Numbered from the stretch's first letter, positions 1-5,804 are shown. The stretch: DNA of 9,456 nt from Fimenecus sp964614605 (GCA_964614605.1 CAZTLU010000057.1:1-9456); one strand, 5' to 3'. The notes: generated by a model not told the origin, from the letters alone. Program-made: numbers and translations.

Positions 1-4
1 TTTT

Positions 5-27
5 TGGTGGGCCAACAGGGACTCGAA
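5..27 (-). repeat. Duplicate of tRNA 3' end (distal)
   Basis: Twenty-three bases identical to the T-loop-to-CCA end of the tRNA at 367-443. Identity stops abruptly at the T-loop TTC: the tRNA continues into its T-stem, while the repeat continues into an unrelated AT-rich sequence. A T-loop boundary is typical of one class of tyrosine-recombinase attachment sites in tRNA genes, so this may be an att-like relic. That last step is inference, since no integrase is visible here. Confidence 0.8.
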
Positions 28-186
28 TTATAGATTTACAATGCGAATGGGGTATTCGCATTGTACTTTTGGCTAAAAATGCTTCCCCGAAGCATTTTCT
101 TAACGCCAAAACCCTTACGGGTTCTCGTCCCTGTATTAAATCATAAAAATAGAAACAGGCATCTTGCGATACCTGTTTCTATTTTT
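6..186 (-). repeat. 181-bp tandem unit, distal copy (tRNA 3'-end derived)
   Basis: This unit matches the one at 187-367 base for base except position 50 (G here, A at 231, in a hairpin loop). Read on the minus strand it has a terminator-like hairpin (145-186), then a structured domain (about 15-134), then a copy of the last 23 nt of the neighbouring tRNA ending in CCA (5-27). Domain stems, in plus coordinates, are 15-22/127-134 (closing stem), 110-114/119-123, 67-73/105-111 enclosing 76-85/89-98, and 37-48/54-65. There is no credible coding sequence. The window begins with the T-run expected of a further terminator copy, so the array may extend beyond the edge. Function is unknown; it resembles a tiny element repeatedly placed at a tRNA 3' end. 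Confidence 0.9.
145..186 (-). terminator. Terminator hairpin of distal repeat unit
   Basis: A 15-bp perfect stem, 145-159 with 172-186, around a 12-nt loop. The distal arm ends in TTTTT on the minus strand, the form of a rho-independent terminator. The arms start with AAAAA and end with TTTTT, so it would also work on the plus strand. It is an exact copy of the hairpin behind the intact tRNA. Confidence 0.75.
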
Positions 187-208
187 GGTGGGCCAACAGG
201 GACTCGAA
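186..208 (-). repeat. Duplicate of tRNA 3' end (middle)
   Basis: Second exact 23-base copy of the T-loop-to-CCA end of the adjacent tRNA, exactly 181 bp from both the distal copy and the genuine tRNA end. Like the tRNA, it is followed on the minus strand by the same terminator hairpin, so each copy is a tRNA 3' end plus terminator cassette. Confidence 0.85.
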
Positions 209-367
209 TTATAGATTTACAATGCGAATGAGGTATTCGCATTGTACTTTTGGCTAAAAATGCTTCCCCGAAGCATTTTCTTAACGCCAAAACCCTTACG
301 GGTTCTCGTCCCTGTATTAAATCATAAAAATAGAAACAGGCATCTTGCGATACCTGTTTCTATTTTT
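187..367 (-). repeat. 181-bp tandem unit, proximal copy
   Basis: This is the second copy of the unit, directly abutting the intact tRNA. Minus-strand order is tRNA CCA, terminator hairpin (326-367), structured domain (about 196-315), then the tRNA 3'-end copy ending in CCA (186-208). The stems are those of the other copy shifted by 181: 196-203/308-315, 248-254/286-292 around 257-266/270-279, and 218-229/235-246. The long stems with tiny loops would survive as RNA folds or as cruciforms. Near-perfect identity between copies suggests recent duplication or ongoing homogenisation. A small plus-strand reading frame across the unit and tRNA is an artefact of the repeat. Confidence 0.9.
326..367 (-). 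terminator. Rho-independent terminator of the CAU tRNA
   Basis: A 15-bp perfect inverted repeat, 326-340 with 353-367, beginning immediately after the encoded CCA of the tRNA and ending in a T-run on the minus strand. Position and form make it the natural terminator of the tRNA transcript. If it is efficient, the repeat units downstream are transcribed only by read-through. Confidence 0.85.
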
Positions 368-443
368 GGTGGGCCAACAGGGACTCGAACCCCGGACCGT
401 CCGGTTATGAGCCGGATGCTCTAACCAACTGAGCTATTGGCCC
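367..443 (-). tRNA. tRNA with CAU anticodon, probably tRNA-Ile2 (lysidine type)
   Basis: A full cloverleaf can be read on the minus strand. The 7-bp acceptor stem pairs GGGCCAA with TTGGCCC, followed by discriminator A and an encoded CCA. There is a standard D-arm, anticodon stem TCCGG/CCGGA with loop CTCATAA (anticodon CAU), and a T-arm with one G-U pair. A CAU tRNA can be initiator Met, elongator Met or Ile2, whose C34 is modified to lysidine by TilS. The G1-C72 start argues against initiator. The loop CTCATAA and acceptor pairs C4-G69 and C5-G68 resemble the Ile2 type known from E. coli and Bacillus, while Bacillus elongator Met has loop TTCATAC. I favour Ile2, but elongator Met is not excluded. 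The gene has its own promoter and terminator. Confidence 0.95.
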
Positions 444-457
444 TCAGTTGCTAAAAT

Positions 458-486
458 ATTATATATTTTATTATGCTAAAAGTCAA
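458..486 (-). promoter_or_regulatory. Promoter of the CAU tRNA
   Basis: On the minus strand a TTGACT -35 box (481-486) lies 17 nt from a perfect TATAAT -10 box (458-463). The -10 box is 14 nt before the mature tRNA 5' end, leaving a short leader for RNase P removal. The match to the vegetative sigma consensus is strong, as expected for a stable RNA gene. Confidence 0.88.
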
Positions 487-574
487 GTATAAATTCATTT
501 AATTTACAATAAAAGTAATTTTATTTGGTGTTATTTATTTCAAACTTAAAAAAATTACCGGAATATGCTTTCAC

Positions 575-626
575 CTCCCTCTGACGAGTGACGGAGAGGG
601 AGAAACGGGCGATTAGTGAATCGCCC
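575..626. repeat. Pair of intergenic palindromes
   Basis: Two adjacent stem-loops in the 278-bp gap between the tRNA and the PBP gene: 575-582/595-602 (CTCCCTCT with AGAGGGAG) and 607-614/619-626 (GGGCGATT with AATCGCCC, 4-nt loop). Neither has a T-tract, so they do not look like terminators. A 12-nt word from the second, GAATCGCCCCTA, recurs at 9144-9155 in the other large intergenic region, suggesting dispersed repeat debris. Nothing else is recognised in this gap. Confidence 0.55.
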
Positions 627-692
627 CTAGAACGCCTCTGCGACATTGTCTTGCGAAAAAATAAATCTATTTATTGTGTTTGTATTTTATAT

Positions 693-723
693 AGCGGTAG
701 AGGAAAACTCTGCCGCTGTTTTT
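693..723 (+). terminator. Terminator-like stem-loop after the PBP gene
   Basis: A stem of 693-702 with 708-717 has one G-U pair when read on the plus strand and is followed by GTTTTT, the classical form for plus-strand termination. No plus-strand gene lies upstream. On the minus strand it starts 4 nt after the PBP stop codon but has an A-C mismatch and no clear T-run. It could stop antisense transcription into the PBP gene, or serve as a weaker end for the PBP transcript. Confidence 0.5.
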
Positions 724-2317
724 ATGCCAATTCTTCATAAACTCTCTCAGCCAATTCTTTAAACACGGGGGCACAATCCACCGAGCCTGAAATACCGTCT
801 TCCTTGAATATTACCGCCACATATTTCTTGTTGTTAACCGTAAAGTATCCGCAAAACCAGGTATGGTTTATTTCAATGCCTTCCGCATACCAACCGCTTT
901 GTGCCGTGGCAGTTTTGCCGTGACATTCTGCCAATTCCGAATAAGCTCTTTTGGCGTTGCCGTTTGTGACAACACTTTCTAAAATTTCATCAATACGCTC
1001 TGCAGTGCTTTCGCTTATAATTCTGCAAGCTTCGGGCAATTCTACCTTTTGAATTATCTCACCGCTTTTATTCACAATACCTTTCATAAGTGTGGGAGGT
1101 CGATAATAACCGCCGTTTGCAAAAACGCAATATGCCGCCGCCATCTGCACCGGACTTATCAGCAATTCACCTTGTCCGAAGCATAAATTTGCCAACGCCT
1201 GCGGTGAGCTAATGCTTTCTGCCGTGGGTAATGAGCCTGCTTTTAAATACATGTTATCAGCTAATTCCACCGATTTACCAAATCCAAAATCTTCGCAAAG
1301 CGAAATCAAACTTTTACTGCCGATTTTCTGCCCCAAAGCAATAAAATATGTGTTGCAGGATTTTTCCATTGCTGTCGTCATATTTACCGTGCCGTGAGCG
1401 GTAGAATCACTACATTTGAAAACCGTACCGTTCACCTCAATACTGCCCGTACAGTTGTGCACAAAATCCATATTGTTTTCAATTGCCGTCGTTGCCACAA
1501 ATGGCTTAAAAACCGAGCCCACGCTATACGGTGTGGTTGCACGATTGATAAAAGGGGAGTCCTCATCGATTATTGCCGCCGACAAATCAAGCGGGTCAAA
1601 TTCGGGTGCCGAGGCACAGGCGAGAATTTCTGCGGTTTCGCTATCCATTACTACCGCCGCACCTTTGCCGATATCGAATTCTGCAAGCACATCTTCTGCA
1701 ATGCTCTGAATTTCCAAATCGATTGTAAGCTGAATTCCCGCAGGGGAGAGATATCCGCTGCTTTCCGTTGTAATTCCGTCACCGTAAAGAATATGATTAA
1801 GTGCATCAACACCCCAAATTGCCTTTAATTCGCCACTTTGTTGGGACAAGAAGCTATCATAGGCTTTTTCAAGCCCCATTGCGCCGGCGCCATTTTCGTC
1901 AAGATGTCCTATAAGGTGAACGCAAGGTTGATTATACGAATATCGGTCAGTAATCTCAATGGACTTGAGATGTGGCTCATCAAAGATTTCTGCCGTTGTG
2001 AGAAGAGTAAATTTTCCGGCAGTCATATTCTCAAAAATTTGATTTTTTTCATCTTCCGTAACGGCTTTTGAGATTGAATTCAACGCATCAGTTGTGGGCA
2101 GACAAACCGTAATATATCTTGAAGAGCGGTTTACAAGCCTTTTCATATTGCAGTCGTAAATCATACCACGCGAGGTCGAAAGCACCACACTTCGCGTGTT
2201 TGTGCTTTGTGATGACGGTGAGATTTCACTATCAATTACAATCAAAGCCATATTTACAACAAGTATACCGAAAACAGCCATCATTCCAAAAAATGTGACC
2301 GCAACTCTTTTGCTCAT
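722..2317 (-). CDS. Class B penicillin-binding protein (D,D-transpeptidase)
   Basis: This 531-aa membrane-anchored enzyme should cross-link peptidoglycan stem peptides outside the cell. One transmembrane segment at about residues 5-28 is followed by a PBP dimerisation-type region (STSRGMIYD near 47-55, HLIGHLDENG near 135). The C-terminal transpeptidase domain spans about 195-530. Catalytic motifs are SVFK (Ser268, Lys271), SCN (320-322) and KTAT (468-471), where most class B enzymes have KTGT or KSGT. There is no PASTA domain and no glycosyltransferase domain, so it would need a partner polymerase not seen here. The start codon follows a GGTGAT ribosome binding site lying inside a hairpin that also looks like a terminator. 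The upstream neighbour is a PAP2 phosphatase. It could be a FtsI/PbpA/SpoVD-type enzyme; the subgroup cannot be assigned from sequence alone. Confidence 0.93.
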   Translation of the reverse strand: MSKRVAVTFFGMMAVFGILVVNMALIVIDSEISPSSQSTNTRSVVLSTSRGMIYDCNMKRLVNRSSRYITVCLPTTDALNSISKAVTEDEKNQIFENMTAGKFTLLTTAEIFDEPHLKSIEITDRYSYNQPCVHLIGHLDENGAGAMGLEKAYDSFLSQQSGELKAIWGVDALNHILYGDGITTESSGYLSPAGIQLTIDLEIQSIAEDVLAEFDIGKGAAVVMDSETAEILACASAPEFDPLDLSAAIIDEDSPFINRATTPYSVGSVFKPFVATTAIENNMDFVHNCTGSIEVNGTVFKCSDSTAHGTVNMTTAMEKSCNTYFIALGQKIGSKSLISLCEDFGFGKSVELADNMYLKAGSLPTAESISSPQALANLCFGQGELLISPVQMAAAYCVFANGGYYRPPTLMKGIVNKSGEIIQKVELPEACRIISESTAERIDEILESVVTNGNAKRAYSELAECHGKTATAQSGWYAEGIEINHTWFCGYFTVNNKKYVAVIFKEDGISGSVDCAPVFKELAERVYEELA

Positions 2318-2352
2318 AAAAAATCACCCGTATCTATTTTTGACACGGGTGA
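2318..2352 (-). terminator. Terminator-like hairpin overlapping the PBP ribosome binding site
   Basis: An 8-bp perfect stem, 2324-2331 with 2345-2352 (13-nt loop), is followed on the minus strand by six T residues (2318-2323) that run straight into the PBP ATG. It begins 18 nt after the PAP2 stop codon, where a terminator is expected. The 3' arm reads ACGGGTGA, and GGTGAT matches the 16S anti-Shine-Dalgarno at workable spacing, so the same arm is the only visible RBS of the PBP gene. Folding would both end transcription and hide the RBS. On the plus strand the hairpin is also followed by a T-run. Confidence 0.7.
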
Positions 2353-2370
2353 GAATTTTTATAATTTAAT

Positions 2371-3000
2371 TTATGCCGCCTTTTTCTTGAACTTTTCAAT
2401 CAGGTCAAAGTCGGCAAACTTTGTGTTTTCGGTTTTCTTCATAATGGCTTTCATTATAAAGTAGCCGATAATACCTGCGATAGTTCCTACAATAGCGCCG
2501 CCAATAACATCTGTGGGATAGTGCACCATAAGATAAATTCTTGAAAGACCTACAAATATTGAGAATACGGGGAACACCCAACTGTATTTCTTGTTAAGAA
2601 CAAGGAATATTGCAACGCCTAATTCAAATGCCGCAGTTGTGTGACCTGATGGGAATGACTTGTCACTCTCAACATGTGCACCTGCAAATTCATACCAGCT
2701 CATAAACAGAGGGTTGTCTGCGTAGTAAACATAGGGACGCGGACGGTCAAACAAGGGCTTCATGATAAGGTTTGTCATGAGTGTACCTGCAAGAACTGCG
2801 AAAAGAACCGCCATACCGAATTTACGGGTCTTTTTGAACAAAATCAAAATTGCTCCTAAAACTGCCATTGGCATAACAAACTCAGAACCGCCGAAGAAGG
2901 TGAAGAATTCAGCAACAACATTCATCACGGCACTTTGAATTTGCTCACCGACAACTGTGAAAATACTGAAATCAAAGCTGTCAAAAATTGAAAAATCCAT
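2371..3000 (-). CDS. PAP2-family membrane phosphatase
   Basis: This is an integral membrane phosphatase of the type 2 phosphatidic acid phosphatase superfamily. Counting from the upstream ATG at 3006, the three signature motifs are complete: K83-x6-R90-P91, PSGH at 119-122 and SR-x5-H-x3-D at 155-166, the two histidines being the catalytic pair. About five or six hydrophobic segments surround them and the C-terminus is lysine-rich. I chose ATG at 3000 (209 aa) because AAAGGAG ends 7 nt before it but only 1 nt before the ATG at 3006. Family members dephosphorylate undecaprenyl pyrophosphate or phosphatidylglycerol phosphate. Next to a PBP and near wall-polymer genes, lipid-carrier recycling is the attractive reading, but substrate cannot be read from sequence. 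It has its own promoter in the preceding gap. Confidence 0.92.
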   Translation of the reverse strand: MDFSIFDSFDFSIFTVVGEQIQSAVMNVVAEFFTFFGGSEFVMPMAVLGAILILFKKTRKFGMAVLFAVLAGTLMTNLIMKPLFDRPRPYVYYADNPLFMSWYEFAGAHVESDKSFPSGHTTAAFELGVAIFLVLNKKYSWVFPVFSIFVGLSRIYLMVHYPTDVIGGAIVGTIAGIIGYFIMKAIMKKTENTKFADFDLIEKFKKKAA

Positions 3001-3032
3001 ATTCATTCTCCTTTATGTAATTTCTAACTAAT

Positions 3033-3061
3033 ATTTTACAACATTATTTCGGGCTTTTCAA
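3033..3061 (-). promoter_or_regulatory. Promoter of the PAP2 gene
   Basis: On the minus strand TTGAAA (3056-3061) and TAAAAT (3033-3038) are separated by exactly 17 nt, and the -10 box lies about 30 nt before the chosen PAP2 start. No terminator follows the lipoprotein gene upstream, so read-through from the transporter operon could add to this promoter. Confidence 0.75.
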
Positions 3062-3070
3062 TAGAGCTTT

Positions 3071-3883
3071 TTATTTTTTCCAATTTATAACAAGCTCGCC
3101 AATATTAAGTCCGTTATTTGTTGGGTACCACTTTTCACCTAAAGTCAAATCACTTTCCGCTGAATCAATATTCACCGTCAGAAGACTTGTGCAGTTGTAG
3201 AAAGCATATTCATCAATTTGCTTGATTGATGAGGAAATACTGATTTCAGTAAGCCCCGTGCAATAAGAGAATGCGTCTTTGCCGATGAATTCAATATTTT
3301 GTGAAAGTGTAAGATTTACAATTGCGCTGCAACGGAAAAATGCTTTTTCTTCAATGCTCTTTACGCTGTCAGGGATTACAAGGTCGGTAATTTTCTGGCA
3401 TTTGTAAAAAGCCTTTGTGCGTATGGTTTCTACTCCGTCGGGAATTTCATAAGCACCCTCTTTGGCGGGTGGAAAGAAAACAATAGTTTTCATATCCTTT
3501 GTAAACACAACACCGTCAACTGAACAATAATATTCGTTTGCATCATCAACATTGAAAGCGGTCACATGCTGATTGTTTTCCATAGCCCATGTGCCGATTT
3601 CCTTGACATTTTTGCCGATATTGATAACAGTAACATATTCAAGGTTAGTAGCGGCAAAATCAGCAATTTTTGTTACAGGCACACCCTCATATTCATCGGG
3701 GATAATAATCTTTGTAACAGTCGATTTGTTAGGTACACCGGTAACGGTGGCTTCACCATTTTCAACTTTATATTTAATTGATTCGTCACTACCGCTTAAA
3801 AGAGTAGAAACTGAATTACAACCTGAAAAAGCAATGCAGATACAAAGAATAAGTGCAAAAATACCAATAATTCTTTTCTTCAT
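3071..3883 (-). CDS. Leucine-rich-repeat (BspA/LRR_5-type) lipoprotein
   Basis: A 270-aa exported lipoprotein. The ATG at 3883 gives a type II signal peptide: basic MKKR, a hydrophobic core, then a lipobox-like FSGC with the lipidated cysteine at residue 22. After a linker, the body has BspA-type leucine-rich repeats built on the pattern 'I...AF..C..L..v.IP.sv..I'. The clearest run is in the C-terminal half, with elements such as IRTKAFYKC, IEEKAFFRC, IGKDAFSYC and IDEYAFYNC. These repeats form a curved solenoid used for binding proteins or glycans at the surface; the ligand is unknown. The start lies 1 nt after the transporter stop codon (TAA-T-ATG) with a GAGG motif inside the transporter's last codons, so translation is probably coupled. 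A longer upstream start at 3934 would overlap the transporter and destroy the signal peptide, so I rejected it. Confidence 0.88.
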   Translation of the reverse strand: MKKRIIGIFALILCICIAFSGCNSVSTLLSGSDESIKYKVENGEATVTGVPNKSTVTKIIIPDEYEGVPVTKIADFAATNLEYVTVINIGKNVKEIGTWAMENNQHVTAFNVDDANEYYCSVDGVVFTKDMKTIVFFPPAKEGAYEIPDGVETIRTKAFYKCQKITDLVIPDSVKSIEEKAFFRCSAIVNLTLSQNIEFIGKDAFSYCTGLTEISISSSIKQIDEYAFYNCTSLLTVNIDSAESDLTLGEKWYPTNNGLNIGELVINWKK

Positions 3884-3884
3884 A

Positions 3885-5561
3885 TTAAACCGCCTCACTT
3901 TCTGCTTTGTCTTGTTCTTCAATTGCACGAACACGCTCTTGCAACTCTTTTACGCACATATCGTGTTTTTCACGGGTTAAGTCATAGAAGATAAATGGAA
4001 CCGTCAAAAGAACAAGTCCAATTACCGAACCCCAAGTGTAAAGACTAAATACATTATTTAAGATTTGCGAATCGAAAAGCACATCCCAGTCAGATGTGAA
4101 GCCCATTGTTGAAAGAAGCCAAGGCATAATATAACCAATAGCCACATTGACAGGATTCAAGAACCAACCGAAAATGCCTGACATTGAGTCTGCACGCTCT
4201 CCATATTTCCATTGATGATATGTTTGAATATCAGCGTGAAGACCTACATTAACACCGTCAACAACAGGGGAAATAGCATTTTTAAGGAACATTGCCACCA
4301 TAAATATAAAAATATTCTCTGTTTTAACTGCAAGAGCGATACCTAAAACAGTTAAAATTATAATACCACGGAATGTGATAAGAATATTTCTTTTCTGGAA
4401 ACGTTTTGTAAGGATTGGACAAAGAATGTTACCGAATGTCATGCCGATAACCACAATGTTTGCCGCAACACCTGAGAACCATTCCATTCTGAGTGAGTAA
4501 ACAAACCACCAACTAAGGAGATTGCCTACAAGTCCGTGCCACTGTCCAATTACATTTGATATATTAGTAATCCATAAGTATTTGTTTTTCAGAACGTTTT
4601 TAGCACCTTTGAAGAAAGTAACCCTTTTACGCTTTTCCATAGGCGCTTCAATAACTCTTTCCTTACAGAAAACAGCGAGCAAGGACATAATAGAACCAAC
4701 TATTGTAAATATCGGAATAAATACTTTGTATGTTTTTATATTTAAGTATCCACCGGTTGATGCGATGAGCATAGGAAGAATCATGCTGACAACTGATGAG
4801 AAAAATCCGGAAATAATAGGAACAATTGAATGAAGTTTCTGTCTTTCCTGTGAGTTTGGTGTCATAAAGGTAACAAGACCGTTAACACCAACATAGTTAT
4901 TGTAAAAATAAGACATTAAAGTAAATGCAAAATGGAGGATAATAAGCTTATTTGTATAGCTTAAGTTCTCAACCGGGAGATATGGAATAGCGGAAATAAG
5001 CAAAGCACTCGGAATTCCGCAAAGAAGAATAAAGGGCTTTACTCGACCGTACTTTTCACAGAATTTTCTGCGTATAAACCAGTTGATATAATCCCATATT
5101 GCGCCTGTTACGAGAATGTTACCCACAAGCTGTGGAAGTCCGTTAATAATTGATTCGAACATTCCTTGCGGTAACATATAGCAACCGATACCGAGAATCA
5201 GCTTGCCAAGATAAGCAATATGAGCAAATATTGTCATTTTCTTGGTAAGTCTGCCGTGATTTTCATAAATCAATATTCCGAGCGGATTCATGAACATCAG
5301 TGCATAAGTTATTACTGTGGTTATGATATTGATTATTGAGAAATCAATTGTGGCGATTCCCATAACTGCACCACAAAAATAGCCGGCAGAGAAACTAATC
5401 ATACCCGAAGCAGACAAATAAACATAAGAGCCTGCCTGCGTAAGAGTATATGCCGCCATTTCCTTAAGTGTCAGGTATTCGCCTTCATTTGGGGTGTTCC
5501 AATGTTCTTTAACATAGGTAGGTGCACCTTTAATCTTACCTATAATTTCAGCTTTTGTCAT
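3885..5561 (-). CDS. GPH/MFS-type (MelB-like) transporter
   Basis: A 558-aa polytopic membrane protein with about 12 or more hydrophobic segments. Family signals are KYGRVKPF at 170-177, equivalent to the RWGKFKPW loop of melibiose carrier MelB, preceded by IWDYIN at 155-160. Others are TPNSQER at 234-240 and ADIQTYHQWKYGERADSM at 443-460, matching the GPH 'AD...YGEWKxGxRxE' motif. The family imports glycosides, pentosides or hexuronides with a cation; the substrate is not predictable here. Most members are 450-500 aa. This one has extra N-terminal membrane segments (about 35-135) and a charged C-terminal tail (about 529-558). The Asp that follows IWDxIN in MelB and takes part in cation coupling (Asp59) is Trp161 here. 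RBS GGAAAGGG lies 9 nt before the ATG. The gene is coupled to the LRR lipoprotein. Confidence 0.85.
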   Translation of the reverse strand: MTKAEIIGKIKGAPTYVKEHWNTPNEGEYLTLKEMAAYTLTQAGSYVYLSASGMISFSAGYFCGAVMGIATIDFSIINIITTVITYALMFMNPLGILIYENHGRLTKKMTIFAHIAYLGKLILGIGCYMLPQGMFESIINGLPQLVGNILVTGAIWDYINWFIRRKFCEKYGRVKPFILLCGIPSALLISAIPYLPVENLSYTNKLIILHFAFTLMSYFYNNYVGVNGLVTFMTPNSQERQKLHSIVPIISGFFSSVVSMILPMLIASTGGYLNIKTYKVFIPIFTIVGSIMSLLAVFCKERVIEAPMEKRKRVTFFKGAKNVLKNKYLWITNISNVIGQWHGLVGNLLSWWFVYSLRMEWFSGVAANIVVIGMTFGNILCPILTKRFQKRNILITFRGIIILTVLGIALAVKTENIFIFMVAMFLKNAISPVVDGVNVGLHADIQTYHQWKYGERADSMSGIFGWFLNPVNVAIGYIMPWLLSTMGFTSDWDVLFDSQILNNVFSLYTWGSVIGLVLLTVPFIFYDLTREKHDMCVKELQERVRAIEEQDKAESEAV

Positions 5562-5593
5562 TTGACCAGACCCTTTCCAAAAACTATGTAAAA

Positions 5594-5622
5594 ATTATAC
5601 AATAAAACAGTATCAAAATAAA
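5594..5622 (-). promoter_or_regulatory. Possible promoter of the transporter-lipoprotein operon
   Basis: A perfect TATAAT -10 box (5594-5599, minus strand) lies about 30 nt before the transporter start. At 17 nt spacing the -35 is only TTTATT (5617-5622). A better TTGATA (5611-5616) is too close, at 11 nt. The weak -35 suggests that an activator may be needed, which would fit an inducible transporter, but no operator is recognised. Confidence 0.45.
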
Positions 5623-5723
5623 GCAACGATTTGAAAATCGAAATTTTTTGTTAATTCTGTCATAATATGCGGTTCTTATCTGTAAGAAATGACGAATGTT
5701 AATCTGTCTGGTTTTTCACTCTA

Positions 5724-5753
5724 TTGACACAAACCGACATTTCAATGTATAAT
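5724..5753 (+). promoter_or_regulatory. Promoter of the TagF-like gene
   Basis: Perfect TTGACA (5724-5729) and perfect TATAAT (5748-5753) with 18 nt spacing on the plus strand. A leader of about 45 nt precedes the ATG, with GAGAGG (5792-5797) as RBS at 7 nt spacing. This is one of the strongest promoters in the window and is divergent from the transporter operon. Confidence 0.85.
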
Positions 5754-5804
5754 TCTATAAGGTAGGCAAAACCGAACCTTAAGTTAAAAAAGAGAGGTTA
5801 ATTT

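Noticed and set aside
1..367. CRISPR array
   Set aside because: Only near-identical 181-bp units are present, with no short repeat/unique spacer alternation and no cas genes.
242..424. Sixty-codon plus-strand reading frame across the repeat and tRNA
   Set aside because: It is formed by the repeat unit and the antisense of the tRNA, lacks a ribosome binding site, and duplicates with the repeat; it is an artefact.
1394..1828. Plus-strand reading frames opposite the PBP gene
   Set aside because: They mirror the conserved PBP coding frame, have no RBS or promoter, and their translations resemble no family.
3884..3934. Longer N-terminus of the LRR lipoprotein starting at 3934
   Set aside because: It overlaps the transporter gene and buries the signal peptide; the ATG at 3883 directly gives the basic-hydrophobic-lipobox order.
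5754..5804. Riboswitch or attenuator in the leader of the TagF-like gene
   Set aside because: The leader is only about 45 nt with one weak 5-bp stem and no terminator, too short for a known riboswitch class.
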